A stretch of 64,000 bases of DNA, from contig NZ_JAHLPX010000007.1 of NCBI RefSeq assembly GCF_018918145.1, positions 62,001-126,000 on the forward strand, in the 5' to 3' direction. Each line of letters starts with the position of its first letter. Position 1 is the first letter of the stretch. The notes under the pieces were generated by a model, which worked only from the letters and a program-made list of their open reading frames with translations, searched no databases and had not been told where the DNA came from. Shown one piece after another: positions 53,310 to 61,733 of the stretch. The position numbers and the translations under genes were made by a program. The DNA comes from Anaerotignum sp. MSJ-24 (GTDB taxonomy: Bacteria; Bacillota; Clostridia; Lachnospirales; Anaerotignaceae).

Positions 53310-53795
53310 TCAGTGTGAGTTTTTGTGTATAAGATAATTAAGAATATCAGCGTGTGACTGTTCATCGGTTATTATTTCGAACAGCATATCACGAATAGCA
53401 TTGTCCTCAAAGGCAGACATTATATCTCGATACATTTCTACGGACTCCAGCTCATCAAACAGACGGTTTACAAGAACGGCCGGTATATCGGAAAAATCCG
53501 TTTCTGTTTCAACTACGGATATTGTCGGCTGTTCGCCGGTCAGTGCGGTATATATTTCCTCGAAAATACGCTTGTGCTTGTATTCGTCAAGGGACATGGA
53601 TTTGACTATTTCGCCGTCAACAGAATCGGGCATTGCCTCCGATAATGCCTGATAATACATAAAATCTCGATTTTCGTCATTGATTGCATCATTGAGCATT
53701 GCCTGCAAGGTCTGCTCGTCGGCAGAGATTGTCAGCCTGGCTGTGTTTAATTTGGGTATTGGTTTGGAATTGTTTTTTATATTGTAGGGATACAT
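53310..53795 (-). CDS. Ferritin-like/rubrerythrin-fold protein
   Basis: A 161-residue four-helix-bundle protein with the metal ligands expected of the rubrerythrin-like group: INDENRDFMYYQ near 38-49, SLDEYKHKRIFEE near 67-79, DELESVEMYRD near 114-124 and ITDEQSHADILNY near 142-154 (two ExxH motifs). There is no rubredoxin tail. Such proteins handle iron or peroxide in anaerobes, or lie in spore coats. Ribosome binding site AAGGAGTG. Stands alone. Confidence 0.82.
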   Translation of the reverse strand: MYPYNIKNNSKPIPKLNTARLTISADEQTLQAMLNDAINDENRDFMYYQALSEAMPDSVDGEIVKSMSLDEYKHKRIFEEIYTALTGEQPTISVVETETDFSDIPAVLVNRLFDELESVEMYRDIMSAFEDNAIRDMLFEIITDEQSHADILNYLIHKNSH

Positions 53796-53934
53796 TTAAT
53801 CACTCCTTTTTAAAACTATATGCTGAGGGGCTGTAAAAGTGACAATTTTCATAAAATTTTATTTATGTATGGAATTGAATGGCTTTTTCTGATATTATAA
53901 ATGAATTGGATTACAGTAACGGAGTGGATATAAA

Positions 53935-54999
53935 GTGAAAAAAATAGTTTTAACCGGCGGCGGTACAGCCGGACACGTAACACCAAACATAGCGCTTATT
54001 CCGGAGCTTCAGAAGGAAGGCTGGGAAATAAGCTACATAGGTACTGAAAAGGGAATAGAAAGAGAGCTTATTGAGCGTGAGAAAATACCTTATTATGCAG
54101 TAAGAAGCGGAAAGCTCAGAAGATACCTTTCAAAAGAAAATTTAAAGGATATGTTCAGAGTTCTCGGTGGTATATCGGACGCAAAAAAGGTTCTGAAAAA
54201 GCTTAAGCCGGACGTAATATTTTCAAAGGGCGGTTTTGTTGCCGTTCCTGTTGTAATTGCCGGAAGCAAGCTTGGTATACCTGTTGTTATACATGAATCG
54301 GATATAACACCCGGTCTTGCCAATAAAATAGCTATGCCTCATGCAAAAACCGTATGTACAACTTTCCCTGAAACGCTTAAATACATAAAGGGTGGTAAGG
54401 GCGTAAATACAGGTTCACCTATACGCAAGGAACTTTTTAACAGCAGTAAGGAAAAAGGTCTTGAAATATGCGGATTCAGTGCAGATAAACCGGTTATATT
54501 ATCAATGGGCGGAAGCCTTGGTGCGGTAAAAATCAATAATGCACTCAGAAAAGCACTTCCTTCATTGCTTAAGGATTTCCAGATAATCCATTTATGCGGA
54601 AAAGGCAATGCTGATGAAAGTCTTATGAATACGCAGGGCTATAAGCAGTTTGAATATGTAAATGAAGAGCTTAAGGATTTGTTTGCAGCGGCAGATGTAA
54701 TTATTTCACGTTCCGGAAGCAACTCTATTTCCGAATTTCTTGCACTTAAGAAACCAAGCCTTCTTATACCTCTTTCGGCAAACGCAAGCCGAGGTGACCA
54801 GATATTGAATGCCGAGTCATTTGAAAGACAGGGCTTTTCAAAGGTTCTTCAGGAGGAAAACATAGATAGGCTTGAGGAAGAAGTAAGAGATTTGTATAAC
54901 AACAGACAGAAATATATCGATGCTATGGAAAAAAGCAGTGCATCAAACGGCGTTGATATGATAATAAACGAAATAAATAAGGCTGCAAACATAAAGTAA
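53935..54999 (+). CDS. murG: UDP-GlcNAc:lipid I GlcNAc transferase
   Basis: Peripheral membrane glycosyltransferase that converts lipid I to lipid II in peptidoglycan synthesis. GTG start with CGGAGTGG upstream. The 354 residues have the N-terminal loop [15 protein letters not shown] (8-22), [12 protein letters not shown] near 96-107, [12 protein letters not shown] near 119, GGSLGA near 191 and [12 protein letters not shown] near 262 (UDP-GlcNAc site). It lies outside a dcw cluster, coupled to the cyclophilin gene 19 bases downstream. Confidence 0.96.
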   Translation: MKKIVLTGGGTAGHVTPNIALIPELQKEGWEISYIGTEKGIERELIEREKIPYYAVRSGKLRRYLSKENLKDMFRVLGGISDAKKVLKKLKPDVIFSKGGFVAVPVVIAGSKLGIPVVIHESDITPGLANKIAMPHAKTVCTTFPETLKYIKGGKGVNTGSPIRKELFNSSKEKGLEICGFSADKPVILSMGGSLGAVKINNALRKALPSLLKDFQIIHLCGKGNADESLMNTQGYKQFEYVNEELKDLFAAADVIISRSGSNSISEFLALKKPSLLIPLSANASRGDQILNAESFERQGFSKVLQEENIDRLEEEVRDLYNNRQKYIDAMEKSSASNGVDMIINEINKAANIK

Positions 55000-55018
55000 T
55001 TTGAAAGGAAATATTGCT

Positions 55019-55885
55019 ATGAAAAAGAATGTAATAATGATGTCGGTGGCTATGGCGTTATGTGCGGCAATGGCATTGAGCGGCTGCTCAAAGGACACAA
55101 CGGCATCGGACAACACAGAAAACACAGAAAACACCGATAATACAGACAATACGGAGGACAACGGAGATATGAGCCAGAGCGAAGCAGAATACCAGGCATA
55201 CCTTGATAACCTTGCAACACAGGGAACAGAGATAACACAGCTTGATATGCCCGAAAAGGGAGAAGAGATAGCTGTAATCCATACAAATATGGGAGACATT
55301 AAGGTTAAGTTTTTTGAAAAAGAGGCACCTAAGGCTGTTGAAAACTTCAAAACACATGCAAAGGACGGCTATTATGATGGTATTATCTTCCACAGAGTTA
55401 TAAATAACTTTATGATTCAGGGCGGTGATCCTACGGGAACAGGTTCAGGCGGAGAAAGCATTTACGGCGGAGCTTTTGAGGATGAATTTTCACCTAACCT
55501 CTATAATTTCAGAGGTGCATTATCGATGGCAAACAGCGGAATGAACACAAACGGAAGCCAGTTCTTTATCGTACAGTGCCCTACCGTACAGGAAGGATAT
55601 TTTGATTATATTGATCAGGTAGTTGAAAAATACGGTGCTGATAAGGTGCTTTATAACAGCCAGTCAGGCACAATGGTAAAGGTAAATTACTCAGAAGAAG
55701 CAAGACAGCTTTATAATGAAAACGGCGGAACACCTCATCTTGACTATGTTCATACAGTATTTGGACAGGTATTTGACGGAATGGATGTTGTTGATGCTAT
55801 TGCCGGTGTTGCAACAGACAGCAACGATAAGCCTCTTGAAGATGTGGTTATTGAATCTATATCATTCGAAAACTACGAAGGTTAA
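55019..55885 (+). CDS. Lipoprotein peptidyl-prolyl isomerase (cyclophilin type)
   Basis: Surface-anchored folding catalyst. I start at 55019 ([15 protein letters not shown] upstream); 288 residues. The signal peptide ends in the lipobox AMALSGC, so it is a lipoprotein. An Asn/Thr/Asp-rich linker follows, then the cyclophilin domain: [21 protein letters not shown] near 123-143, [21 protein letters not shown] near 163-183, [17 protein letters not shown] near 243. An inserted segment of about 45 residues lies between the last two. Probably cotranscribed with murG. Confidence 0.93.
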   Translation: MKKNVIMMSVAMALCAAMALSGCSKDTTASDNTENTENTDNTDNTEDNGDMSQSEAEYQAYLDNLATQGTEITQLDMPEKGEEIAVIHTNMGDIKVKFFEKEAPKAVENFKTHAKDGYYDGIIFHRVINNFMIQGGDPTGTGSGGESIYGGAFEDEFSPNLYNFRGALSMANSGMNTNGSQFFIVQCPTVQEGYFDYIDQVVEKYGADKVLYNSQSGTMVKVNYSEEARQLYNENGGTPHLDYVHTVFGQVFDGMDVVDAIAGVATDSNDKPLEDVVIESISFENYEG

Positions 55886-55900
55886 TTAAATATAAACAAT

Positions 55901-55950
55901 AAAATCCTCTGAAGAACATTGAAATTTGTTATTCTTTTCGGAGGATTTAG
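55901..55950 (+). terminator. Terminator of murG-cyclophilin
   Basis: AAATCCTCTGAAGAA pairs with TTCTTTTCGGAGGATTT with small bulges, followed by AGTTTTATT. Confidence 0.65.
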
Positions 55951-56077
55951 TTTTATTAGAGAAATTTAAGAAAAAATTAATGATATGTTCAATATTCAGA
56001 CAAATAAATATGATAATATGCAATTATAAGGTGATTGATACTAATGGATTGCGGAAATATTGAACAGGAGGATTTTA

Positions 56078-56506
56078 ATGGTCAGAGATTATGACTCTTC
56101 TGCACCCATAGGCACAGAAAGAGTGCTTGTGTGCATTACGGCACAGAGCAATTCCGAAAGACTTATAGATGCGGCAGCAAAAATTGCAGATGAAGAAAAC
56201 GCAGAATTTCATATATTAAATGTAAATAAAGGAACGAGTATATTCAATAATGCCGAAACACCACAGCTGCTTGAAAAGCTTTTTGAATACGGAAGCCGTA
56301 AGGGAGGAATGGTGCATATGAAATGCAGTGAAAATGTTCCGGAGTCAATCGGCAGCTTTATAAAGGAATATAAAATTACGTCAATAGTTCTCGGCGAACC
56401 TCCGGCAGAAGCGGAAAAAATACCCGGACAGTCCGAATTCGGCGGCATAAAGAAAATATTGGATTCAAGCGGTGCAAAGATAAGAATAGTTGAACGTGAA
56501 AATTAA
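56078..56506 (+). CDS. Universal stress protein (KdpD-like USP domain)
   Basis: A 142-residue single USP domain (Rossmann-like). RVLVCITAQSNSERLIDAAAKIAD near 14-37 resembles the USP domain of KdpD and related clostridial stand-alone proteins more than classic UspA. The late ATP-site motif is altered (SIVLGEPPAEAEK near 111). The start has AGGAGG at 5 bases. Monocistronic; role in stress or K+-related sensing unproven. Confidence 0.8.
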   Translation: MVRDYDSSAPIGTERVLVCITAQSNSERLIDAAAKIADEENAEFHILNVNKGTSIFNNAETPQLLEKLFEYGSRKGGMVHMKCSENVPESIGSFIKEYKITSIVLGEPPAEAEKIPGQSEFGGIKKILDSSGAKIRIVEREN

Positions 56507-56637
56507 ACAGATGAAAAATCAGGCAAGGTCATTAATTTGGTCTTGCCCTTGACTATTTTACATATTTGTGTTGTAATTAAGGGAAAAATGTATTATGATT
56601 TTAAATGAAAAATTTTGATTACAAGGAGAGAATATAA

Positions 56638-57141
56638 ATGAGCTTATATGAAAGCTGGATGAAAAAAGCATTTACTCAGAAAGGACAGAGCGTTGACGCC
56701 GTATGGGACGAATACCTTCCTCTTGAGCAGAAAATATATGAATACATTCTTTCGGAAAAGATTCAGGACATGGACTGCAAAATTTCCGATATTGCAAAGA
56801 AATTCAATATGTCCGATGAACAGGCTGTTGCTTTCGTTGACGGTATCAACGATATACTTCCCGAACCTTACGATGTAAACACACTTGAGGCTGACACAGA
56901 GGTTAAGCTTCATATCGAATTTGATAAGCTTTACAAGAAGATGGTTGAATACAGAGCAGAGCATCTTTATTCACTTCCTCAGTGGAACGGAATTTTCACT
57001 CCCGATGAGCAGAAAATCCTCTTCAAGGAGCAGAAGAACGCAAAGACAGTTATAAACAAAGGACCTAAAATCGGCAGAAACGATCCTTGTCCTTGCGGAA
57101 GCGGCAAAAAATATAAAAAATGCTGCGGAGCTAACTTATAA
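56638..57141 (+). CDS. SEC-C metal-binding domain protein
   Basis: A 167-residue protein with a helical N-terminal domain of unknown role and a C-terminal SEC-C zinc motif ([17 protein letters not shown] near 149-165), the same motif that lets SecA bind SecB or ribosomes. Similar clostridial proteins are unannotated. Its stop is one base from the ywlC start, so it is coupled to the following tRNA-modification gene. AAGGAGAG precedes the ATG. Confidence 0.85.
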   Translation: MSLYESWMKKAFTQKGQSVDAVWDEYLPLEQKIYEYILSEKIQDMDCKISDIAKKFNMSDEQAVAFVDGINDILPEPYDVNTLEADTEVKLHIEFDKLYKKMVEYRAEHLYSLPQWNGIFTPDEQKILFKEQKNAKTVINKGPKIGRNDPCPCGSGKKYKKCCGANL

Positions 57142-57142
57142 G

Positions 57143-58195
57143 ATGATAACAAAGCTTGTTAAGGTGGATGCCGAAAGACCTGATTTAAACGTGCTTAGAG
57201 AAGCTGCCGATATACTGAGAAACGGAGGACTTGTGGCATTTCCGACAGAGACCGTATACGGACTTGGCGCAAACGGTCTTGATGCTGAGGCATGCAAAAA
57301 AATATACGAGGCTAAGGGCAGACCGAGCGATAATCCGCTTATATTGACAATCGGTGATTTAAACGGATTATATCCTATCGTAAACAAGGTTACGGAGAAT
57401 GCCGAAAAGATAATAAAGGCTTTCTGGCCTGGACCTATTACTTTGGTTCTTCCCAAAGCGGATTGTGTACCCGATACCGTTACTGGCGGTCTGGACACTG
57501 TGGCAATAAGATTTCCTTCTCATGCGGTTGCAAGAGAGCTTATTAAGCTTGCCGGAATACCGGTTGCGGCTCCAAGTGCAAATTCATCGGGAAAACCGAG
57601 CCCGACAAGAGCTTCGCATGTTGAATTTGACCTTAACGGCAAGATAGATATGATTATTGACGGCGGTCCGGCTGAATGGGGACTTGAATCGACCATACTT
57701 GATGTATCGGAGGACAAGCCTGTTCTTCTTCGTCCCGGTGCTGTAACAAAAGAAATGATAGAAGGGGTTGTAGGCGAAATAGATGTTGATCCGGCGGTTT
57801 ATATGAAGCCTTCGGCAGACATTGTGCCTAAAGCTCCCGGAATGAAGTATAAGCATTATTCGCCCAGTGCAAGCGTTATACTTGTTTCAGGAAGCAGAGA
57901 TAATGTTATAAAGAAAATAAACGAAAAGACAGAGGAAGATTTAAAGAAAGGTCTTTCTGTCGGAATTATGGCAACGGAACAGACAAAGGACTGCTATAAG
58001 GCAGGAAAAATTCTTGTTGTCGGTGACAGAGAAAAGCCGGAAACAATCGGTGCGAATCTGTTCAAAATATTACGTAAATTTGATTATATAGGTGCTGACG
58101 TTGTTTACTCCGAGGTCTTTGATGAGGACGGAGAAGGAGCGGCAATAATGAATCGTCTTAATAAGGCGGCGGCATTTAACTATATAAGATGCTGA
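57143..58195 (+). CDS. ywlC: L-threonylcarbamoyladenylate synthase (Sua5/YwlC)
   Basis: Makes the threonylcarbamoyl-AMP used for t6A37 modification of ANN-reading tRNAs. The 350 residues have the TsaC/YrdC core (GGLVAFPTETVYGLGANGLD near 28-47, KGRPSDNPL near 62, PSANSSGKPSPTRASHV near 139-155) and a C-terminal Sua5 domain from about 205 (APGMKYKHYSPSA near 231), so it is the long form. First of the ywlC-ywlE-rpiB-upp run that is conserved in Bacillus. Confidence 0.95.
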   Translation: MITKLVKVDAERPDLNVLREAADILRNGGLVAFPTETVYGLGANGLDAEACKKIYEAKGRPSDNPLILTIGDLNGLYPIVNKVTENAEKIIKAFWPGPITLVLPKADCVPDTVTGGLDTVAIRFPSHAVARELIKLAGIPVAAPSANSSGKPSPTRASHVEFDLNGKIDMIIDGGPAEWGLESTILDVSEDKPVLLRPGAVTKEMIEGVVGEIDVDPAVYMKPSADIVPKAPGMKYKHYSPSASVILVSGSRDNVIKKINEKTEEDLKKGLSVGIMATEQTKDCYKAGKILVVGDREKPETIGANLFKILRKFDYIGADVVYSEVFDEDGEGAAIMNRLNKAAAFNYIRC

Positions 58196-58213
58196 AACGG
58201 TGGTGCGCAGAGT

Positions 58214-58663
58214 ATGAAAGTGATTTTTGTGTGTACCGGAAATACATGCCGCAGTCCTATGGCTAAGGTATTTGCGGATGTTATATTTAAAAACGCCGGA
58301 CTTGATATTGAAACCGAAAGCAGAGGCATTTATGCGTCTGAAGGTCAGCCTGCAAGTGATTATGCAAAGCTTGCCGTAAGAAATTACGGACTTAGCCTTG
58401 ACGACCATTTATCCAAGCAGATTACGCAGAAGGATATTGATGAAGCGGACTATATATTCACAATGACGGCTGAACATAAAAAGATGCTTGAAAATATCTG
58501 CCCGTCGGAAAAGCTTTATACACTTAAGGGCTTTGCTTCGGGAACGGACGGAAATATTTCAGATCCTTTTGGTCAGAGTCCTGCGGTATATCTTGAATGT
58601 GCAGAGGAAATTATAGATTGTATAGGTAAAATAGCTGATAGGCTTAAAGGCGAACAGCATTGA
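58214..58663 (+). CDS. ywlE: Protein arginine phosphatase (low-molecular-weight PTP fold)
   Basis: A 149-residue LMW-PTP-family phosphatase. The loop CTGNTCRS (Cys7 to Ser14) has Thr at the position that marks arginine phosphatases (YwlE) rather than tyrosine phosphatases, and the general acid is in DPFGQ near 118. YwlE reverses McsB protein-arginine phosphorylation in Firmicutes; no mcsB is in this window. The start is 19 bases after ywlC. A paralogue without catalytic residues follows. Confidence 0.92.
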   Translation: MKVIFVCTGNTCRSPMAKVFADVIFKNAGLDIETESRGIYASEGQPASDYAKLAVRNYGLSLDDHLSKQITQKDIDEADYIFTMTAEHKKMLENICPSEKLYTLKGFASGTDGNISDPFGQSPAVYLECAEEIIDCIGKIADRLKGEQH

Positions 58664-58708
58664 CCTATTCGTTGCAGACGGTGTTTCCGTCGGATAAGGA
58701 GCAGCAGA

Positions 58709-59176
58709 ATGAAATTTTTGTTTGTTGATGATGAAAACGCGTACGAAGGAAAAATTGCAGAGAAAATTGCCTTCGATGTAATGGAAGATTCCGGTTTTGA
58801 TGTTCAGACATCAAGCAGAGGATTAAGAGTTCCGGCAGGAAAAAAGATGGGCAATTCAACACTTGTTATTCTTACGACAGTTGATTTGGAGCCCAGTGAG
58901 GAAGATCTTGAAGCAAGAATGCTTACACAGCAGGATATTGACGATGCCGATGTTGTTATGACAATGACTGCAGAACAGAAGAATTTCCTCAAGCCTATGT
59001 GTCCTCCTGAAAAGCTCTATACTCTTTTTGAGTATACACTCGGCGTTGAGGACGATCTTAAAAGCCCTAAGGGATACCCTATGGACGCATACAGAAAATG
59101 CTTATGTGGAATAGGCGAAGCATTCGGAACACTTCTTGAAAGATGGCAGAATGAGCAGAAGGAGGAAAATAAATAA
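58709..59176 (+). CDS. Catalytically dead YwlE paralogue (pseudophosphatase)
   Basis: A 155-residue protein that aligns end to end with the preceding YwlE: both start MK(V/F)(I/L)FV, share SSRG/ESRG, QDIDDADVVMTMTAEQK versus KDIDEADYIFTMTAEHK, and CPPEKLYTL versus CPSEKLYTL. The catalytic loop CTGNTCRS is replaced by DDENAYEG (Cys7 to Asp, Arg13 to Glu) and the DPFG acid loop by SPKGYP. The fold is kept, catalysis should be lost. AAGGAG precedes the ATG, and the frame is intact, so it is likely expressed as a regulator or phosphoarginine binder. It is coupled to rpiB. Confidence 0.85.
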   Translation: MKFLFVDDENAYEGKIAEKIAFDVMEDSGFDVQTSSRGLRVPAGKKMGNSTLVILTTVDLEPSEEDLEARMLTQQDIDDADVVMTMTAEQKNFLKPMCPPEKLYTLFEYTLGVEDDLKSPKGYPMDAYRKCLCGIGEAFGTLLERWQNEQKEENK

Positions 59177-59177
59177 T

Positions 59178-59606
59178 ATGATAGCTATTGGTTGCGATCA
59201 CGGCGGTTATTATCTTAAACAGGATATTATTGATTTTCTTGAAAAAAATGGATACGAATATAAGGATTACGGAACATACAGCGATGAAAGCTGTGACTAT
59301 CCTGTATACGCAAAAAAGGTTGCACATGCTGTTGCTGACGGAGAATGCGAAAAAGGTATCTTAATCTGCGGAACAGGCATTGGCGTATGTATTACCGCAA
59401 ATAAGGTTAAGGGCATTCGTGCCGCTCTTGTGCATGACTGCTTCTCTGCAAAAGCAACAAGAGAGCATAATGATGCAAATATCGTAACAATGGGAGCAAG
59501 AGTAATCGGCCCCGGTCTTGCAACGGAAATAGTCCGTATTTTCCTTGAAACACCTTTCTCTAATGAAGAAAGACATATCAGAAGAATTAAACAGATAGAA
59601 GAATAA
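59178..59606 (+). CDS. rpiB: Ribose-5-phosphate isomerase B
   Basis: Interconverts ribose 5-phosphate and ribulose 5-phosphate (or allose/galactose 6-phosphates in some members). The 142 residues have MIAIGCDHGGYYLKQDI, CDYPVYAKKVAHAV near 41, the catalytic Cys in GILICGTGIGVCITANK near 62-78 and HNDANIVTMGARVIG near 97-111. Start at 59178 behind AGGAGGAAAA; the upstream frame overlaps the preceding gene. It lies in the ywlC-upp cluster as in Bacillus. Confidence 0.96.
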   Translation: MIAIGCDHGGYYLKQDIIDFLEKNGYEYKDYGTYSDESCDYPVYAKKVAHAVADGECEKGILICGTGIGVCITANKVKGIRAALVHDCFSAKATREHNDANIVTMGARVIGPGLATEIVRIFLETPFSNEERHIRRIKQIEE

Positions 59607-59636
59607 TATACAGGCAGAATTAAAGGGAGAACAATA

Positions 59637-60266
59637 ATGAGTGAATTTTTTGTATCAAACCATCCTCTTATCCAGAATAAGATGGCACTTTTAAGAAATA
59701 AAGAAACAGGAACAAAGGAATTTAAGGAAATCATTTCCGAGGTTGCAATGCTTCTCTGCTACGAAGCAACAAGAAACATTGAGCTTGTACCCTCTAAGGT
59801 TCAGACACCTATTGCCGAAACCGAGGTTAATGTAATAGAGAAGAAATTTGCAGTAGTACCTATACTTCGTGCAGGCGTTGGTATGCTTGACGGACTTCTT
59901 GCACTTATGCCGACAGCAAAGGTTGGTTTTATCGGTCTTTATCGTGATCCCGAAACACTTAAGCCTGTGGAGTATTATTGCAAACTTCCCAAGGATGTTG
60001 CCGATATGGAGGTATTTGTTACAGACCCTATGCTTGCAACAGGCGGCACAGCCATTGCGGGTATAAACTTCATTAAGGAAAGAGGAGCTAAGAAAATTAC
60101 TTTCCTTTGCATTCTTGCGGCTCCCGAAGGCGTTAAGGCTCTTAAAGAGGCACATCCTGATGTAGATATTTATGCGGCTGCATATGACAGTAACGGCCTT
60201 AATGACCACGGATATATTGTTCCCGGTCTTGGCGATGCAGGTGACAGAATATTCGGAACAAAATAA
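59637..60266 (+). CDS. upp: Uracil phosphoribosyltransferase
   Basis: Salvages uracil to UMP with PRPP. The 209 residues contain [20 protein letters not shown] near 76-95, the PRPP loop [15 protein letters not shown] near 129-143 and the uracil-binding C-terminus [31 protein letters not shown] precedes the ATG; cotranscribed with rpiB and tagO-like gene. Confidence 0.97.
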   Translation: MSEFFVSNHPLIQNKMALLRNKETGTKEFKEIISEVAMLLCYEATRNIELVPSKVQTPIAETEVNVIEKKFAVVPILRAGVGMLDGLLALMPTAKVGFIGLYRDPETLKPVEYYCKLPKDVADMEVFVTDPMLATGGTAIAGINFIKERGAKKITFLCILAAPEGVKALKEAHPDVDIYAAAYDSNGLNDHGYIVPGLGDAGDRIFGTK

Positions 60267-60292
60267 TTTTGTTCTGAAGTAAGGAGAAACAA

Positions 60293-61375
60293 ATGATAGT
60301 TCATAATTGGCTTTTATATATTGCCGCATTTGCTTGTGCGTTTGCTATTTCGCTGGTAGCTACGCCGTTTGCTAAATGGGTTTCTATCAAAGCAAAGGCT
60401 ATTGATTATCCCAAAGCAAGAGGTATGCACACAAAGCCTATGCCGAGAATGGGCGGTATAGCAATAGTGCTCGGCTTTATGGTTACGGTGCTTATATTAT
60501 ATAGATTTGTCAATGACATAAATATAGACCATTTTATAGGCTTTATTCTTGGCGCCTGCATTATCGTTGTTGTCGGAATGGTTGACGATGTTAAAAATCT
60601 TCCGCCTAAGGTTAAGCTTATATTCCAGATAATTGCGGCTATTATAGTAATTAAGTCCGGTATAAAAATAAATGTTGTTTTATGGCCTGTTACAGCTTAT
60701 TTACAGAAGATAAGCGGCCCTATAACACTCATATGGATTATTGGCGTAACTAATGCGGTTAACCTTATTGACGGTCTTGATGGACTTGCCGCAGGTGTTT
60801 CGTCCATAGCATCATTATGCCTTATGATACTCTGTATTCTTACCGGCTCGGAAACAGCCGTAATGTATACAGCGGCACTTGCCGGAAGCTGTCTTGGATT
60901 TTTGCCGAGGAACTTCAATCCGGCTGAAATATTCATGGGCGATACAGGCTCAACTTTCTTGGGCTATATACTTGCCGTAACAAGTATAATGGGCGTTTTC
61001 AAGGGCTATGCAATACTTGCACTTGTTGTTTGTATGCTTTCGCTTGGACTTCCTATATTTGACACATTGTGTGCCATGCTTAGAAGGAAAATAAGCCATA
61101 AGCCTATTATGCAGGCAGACAGAGGACACCTTCATCATAAGCTTATTGATAAGGGCTATACACAGAAACAGGCAGTTCTTATTCTTTACGGAATAAGCCT
61201 TGTTTGTGGTGTGCTTGCTATATTCATTGCATTTAAGGATTCAAGAACACTTGCAGTTGTTGTTTTTACAATAGTGCTTTTGAGCTTTGCTGTGTTTATA
61301 TTCAACAATAAAAATAAGGTTAAGGCACAGGAAAAAGCCGAAGCTGAAGAAAAAACAGAAAAAGAAAATAAGTGA
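60293..61375 (+). CDS. tagO: Undecaprenyl-phosphate GlcNAc-1-phosphate transferase (TagO/WecA type)
   Basis: Integral membrane enzyme that starts synthesis of wall teichoic acid or other wall glycopolymers by moving GlcNAc-1-P to undecaprenyl phosphate. The 360 residues have about 10-11 helices and the MraY/WecA motifs GMVDDVKNLPPKVK near 97-110, NAVNLIDGLDGLAAGV near 153-168, GDTGSTFLGY near 218 and DRGHLHHKLIDKGY near 279 (His-rich loop typical of WecA). AAGGAG precedes the ATG. A terminator follows. No further teichoic acid genes are seen. Confidence 0.94.
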   Translation: MIVHNWLLYIAAFACAFAISLVATPFAKWVSIKAKAIDYPKARGMHTKPMPRMGGIAIVLGFMVTVLILYRFVNDINIDHFIGFILGACIIVVVGMVDDVKNLPPKVKLIFQIIAAIIVIKSGIKINVVLWPVTAYLQKISGPITLIWIIGVTNAVNLIDGLDGLAAGVSSIASLCLMILCILTGSETAVMYTAALAGSCLGFLPRNFNPAEIFMGDTGSTFLGYILAVTSIMGVFKGYAILALVVCMLSLGLPIFDTLCAMLRRKISHKPIMQADRGHLHHKLIDKGYTQKQAVLILYGISLVCGVLAIFIAFKDSRTLAVVVFTIVLLSFAVFIFNNKNKVKAQEKAEAEEKTEKENK

Positions 61376-61398
61376 TTTACAAATCATTTGCCGATTTT

Positions 61399-61426
61399 CC
61401 CGATACATTGTATCGGGATTTTTTTG
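61399..61426 (+). terminator. Terminator of the ywlC-tagO cluster
   Basis: CCCGATACA/TGTATCGGG inverted repeat followed by a long T run, 24 bases after the stop. Confidence 0.85.
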
Positions 61427-61454
61427 TGTATCAAATTGGTTGTTTGCCGATCAG

Positions 61455-61571
61455 GGAAAATGTCAAACCGATATGCTCGCATATCGGTGAAAAATGCAAG
61501 GCTGTGGATAAAGGTATAAATGTCAATGTTACAGTTATGTTACAAAATGCCCAAAACCCTTGACATTTTCC
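61455..61571 (+). ncRNA. Candidate structured leader RNA with a 12-bp closing stem
   Basis: GGAAAATGTCAA (61455-61466) pairs perfectly with TTGACATTTTCC (61560-61571), enclosing about 93 bases that include a perfect hairpin ACCGATATGC/GCATATCGGT (61467-61488). A G-run follows. The region lies between the tagO terminator and the start of the long secreted protein, with about 160 further leader bases. Class not recognised; resemblance to c-di-GMP-I is only partial. Confidence 0.45.
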
Positions 61572-61733
61572 GGGGGGGTAAAATGAACATATACTAATTG
61601 ATAGATATGTGCATGTTGTACATTGTGCATAACCGTTTACCCGACAAAACGGCGGAAAACAAGGTGCTTTATGAATGTATCGGTCAATTTGTATAAGCCA
61701 ATACGTACATTTAAAATTAAAGGAGGAAAAAAG

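Noticed and set aside
61461-61500. c-di-GMP-I riboswitch before the last gene
   Set aside because: AAACC and GCAAGGC fit partly, but the spacing is five bases too long and the tetraloop-receptor domain is missing; kept only as an unclassified structured leader.
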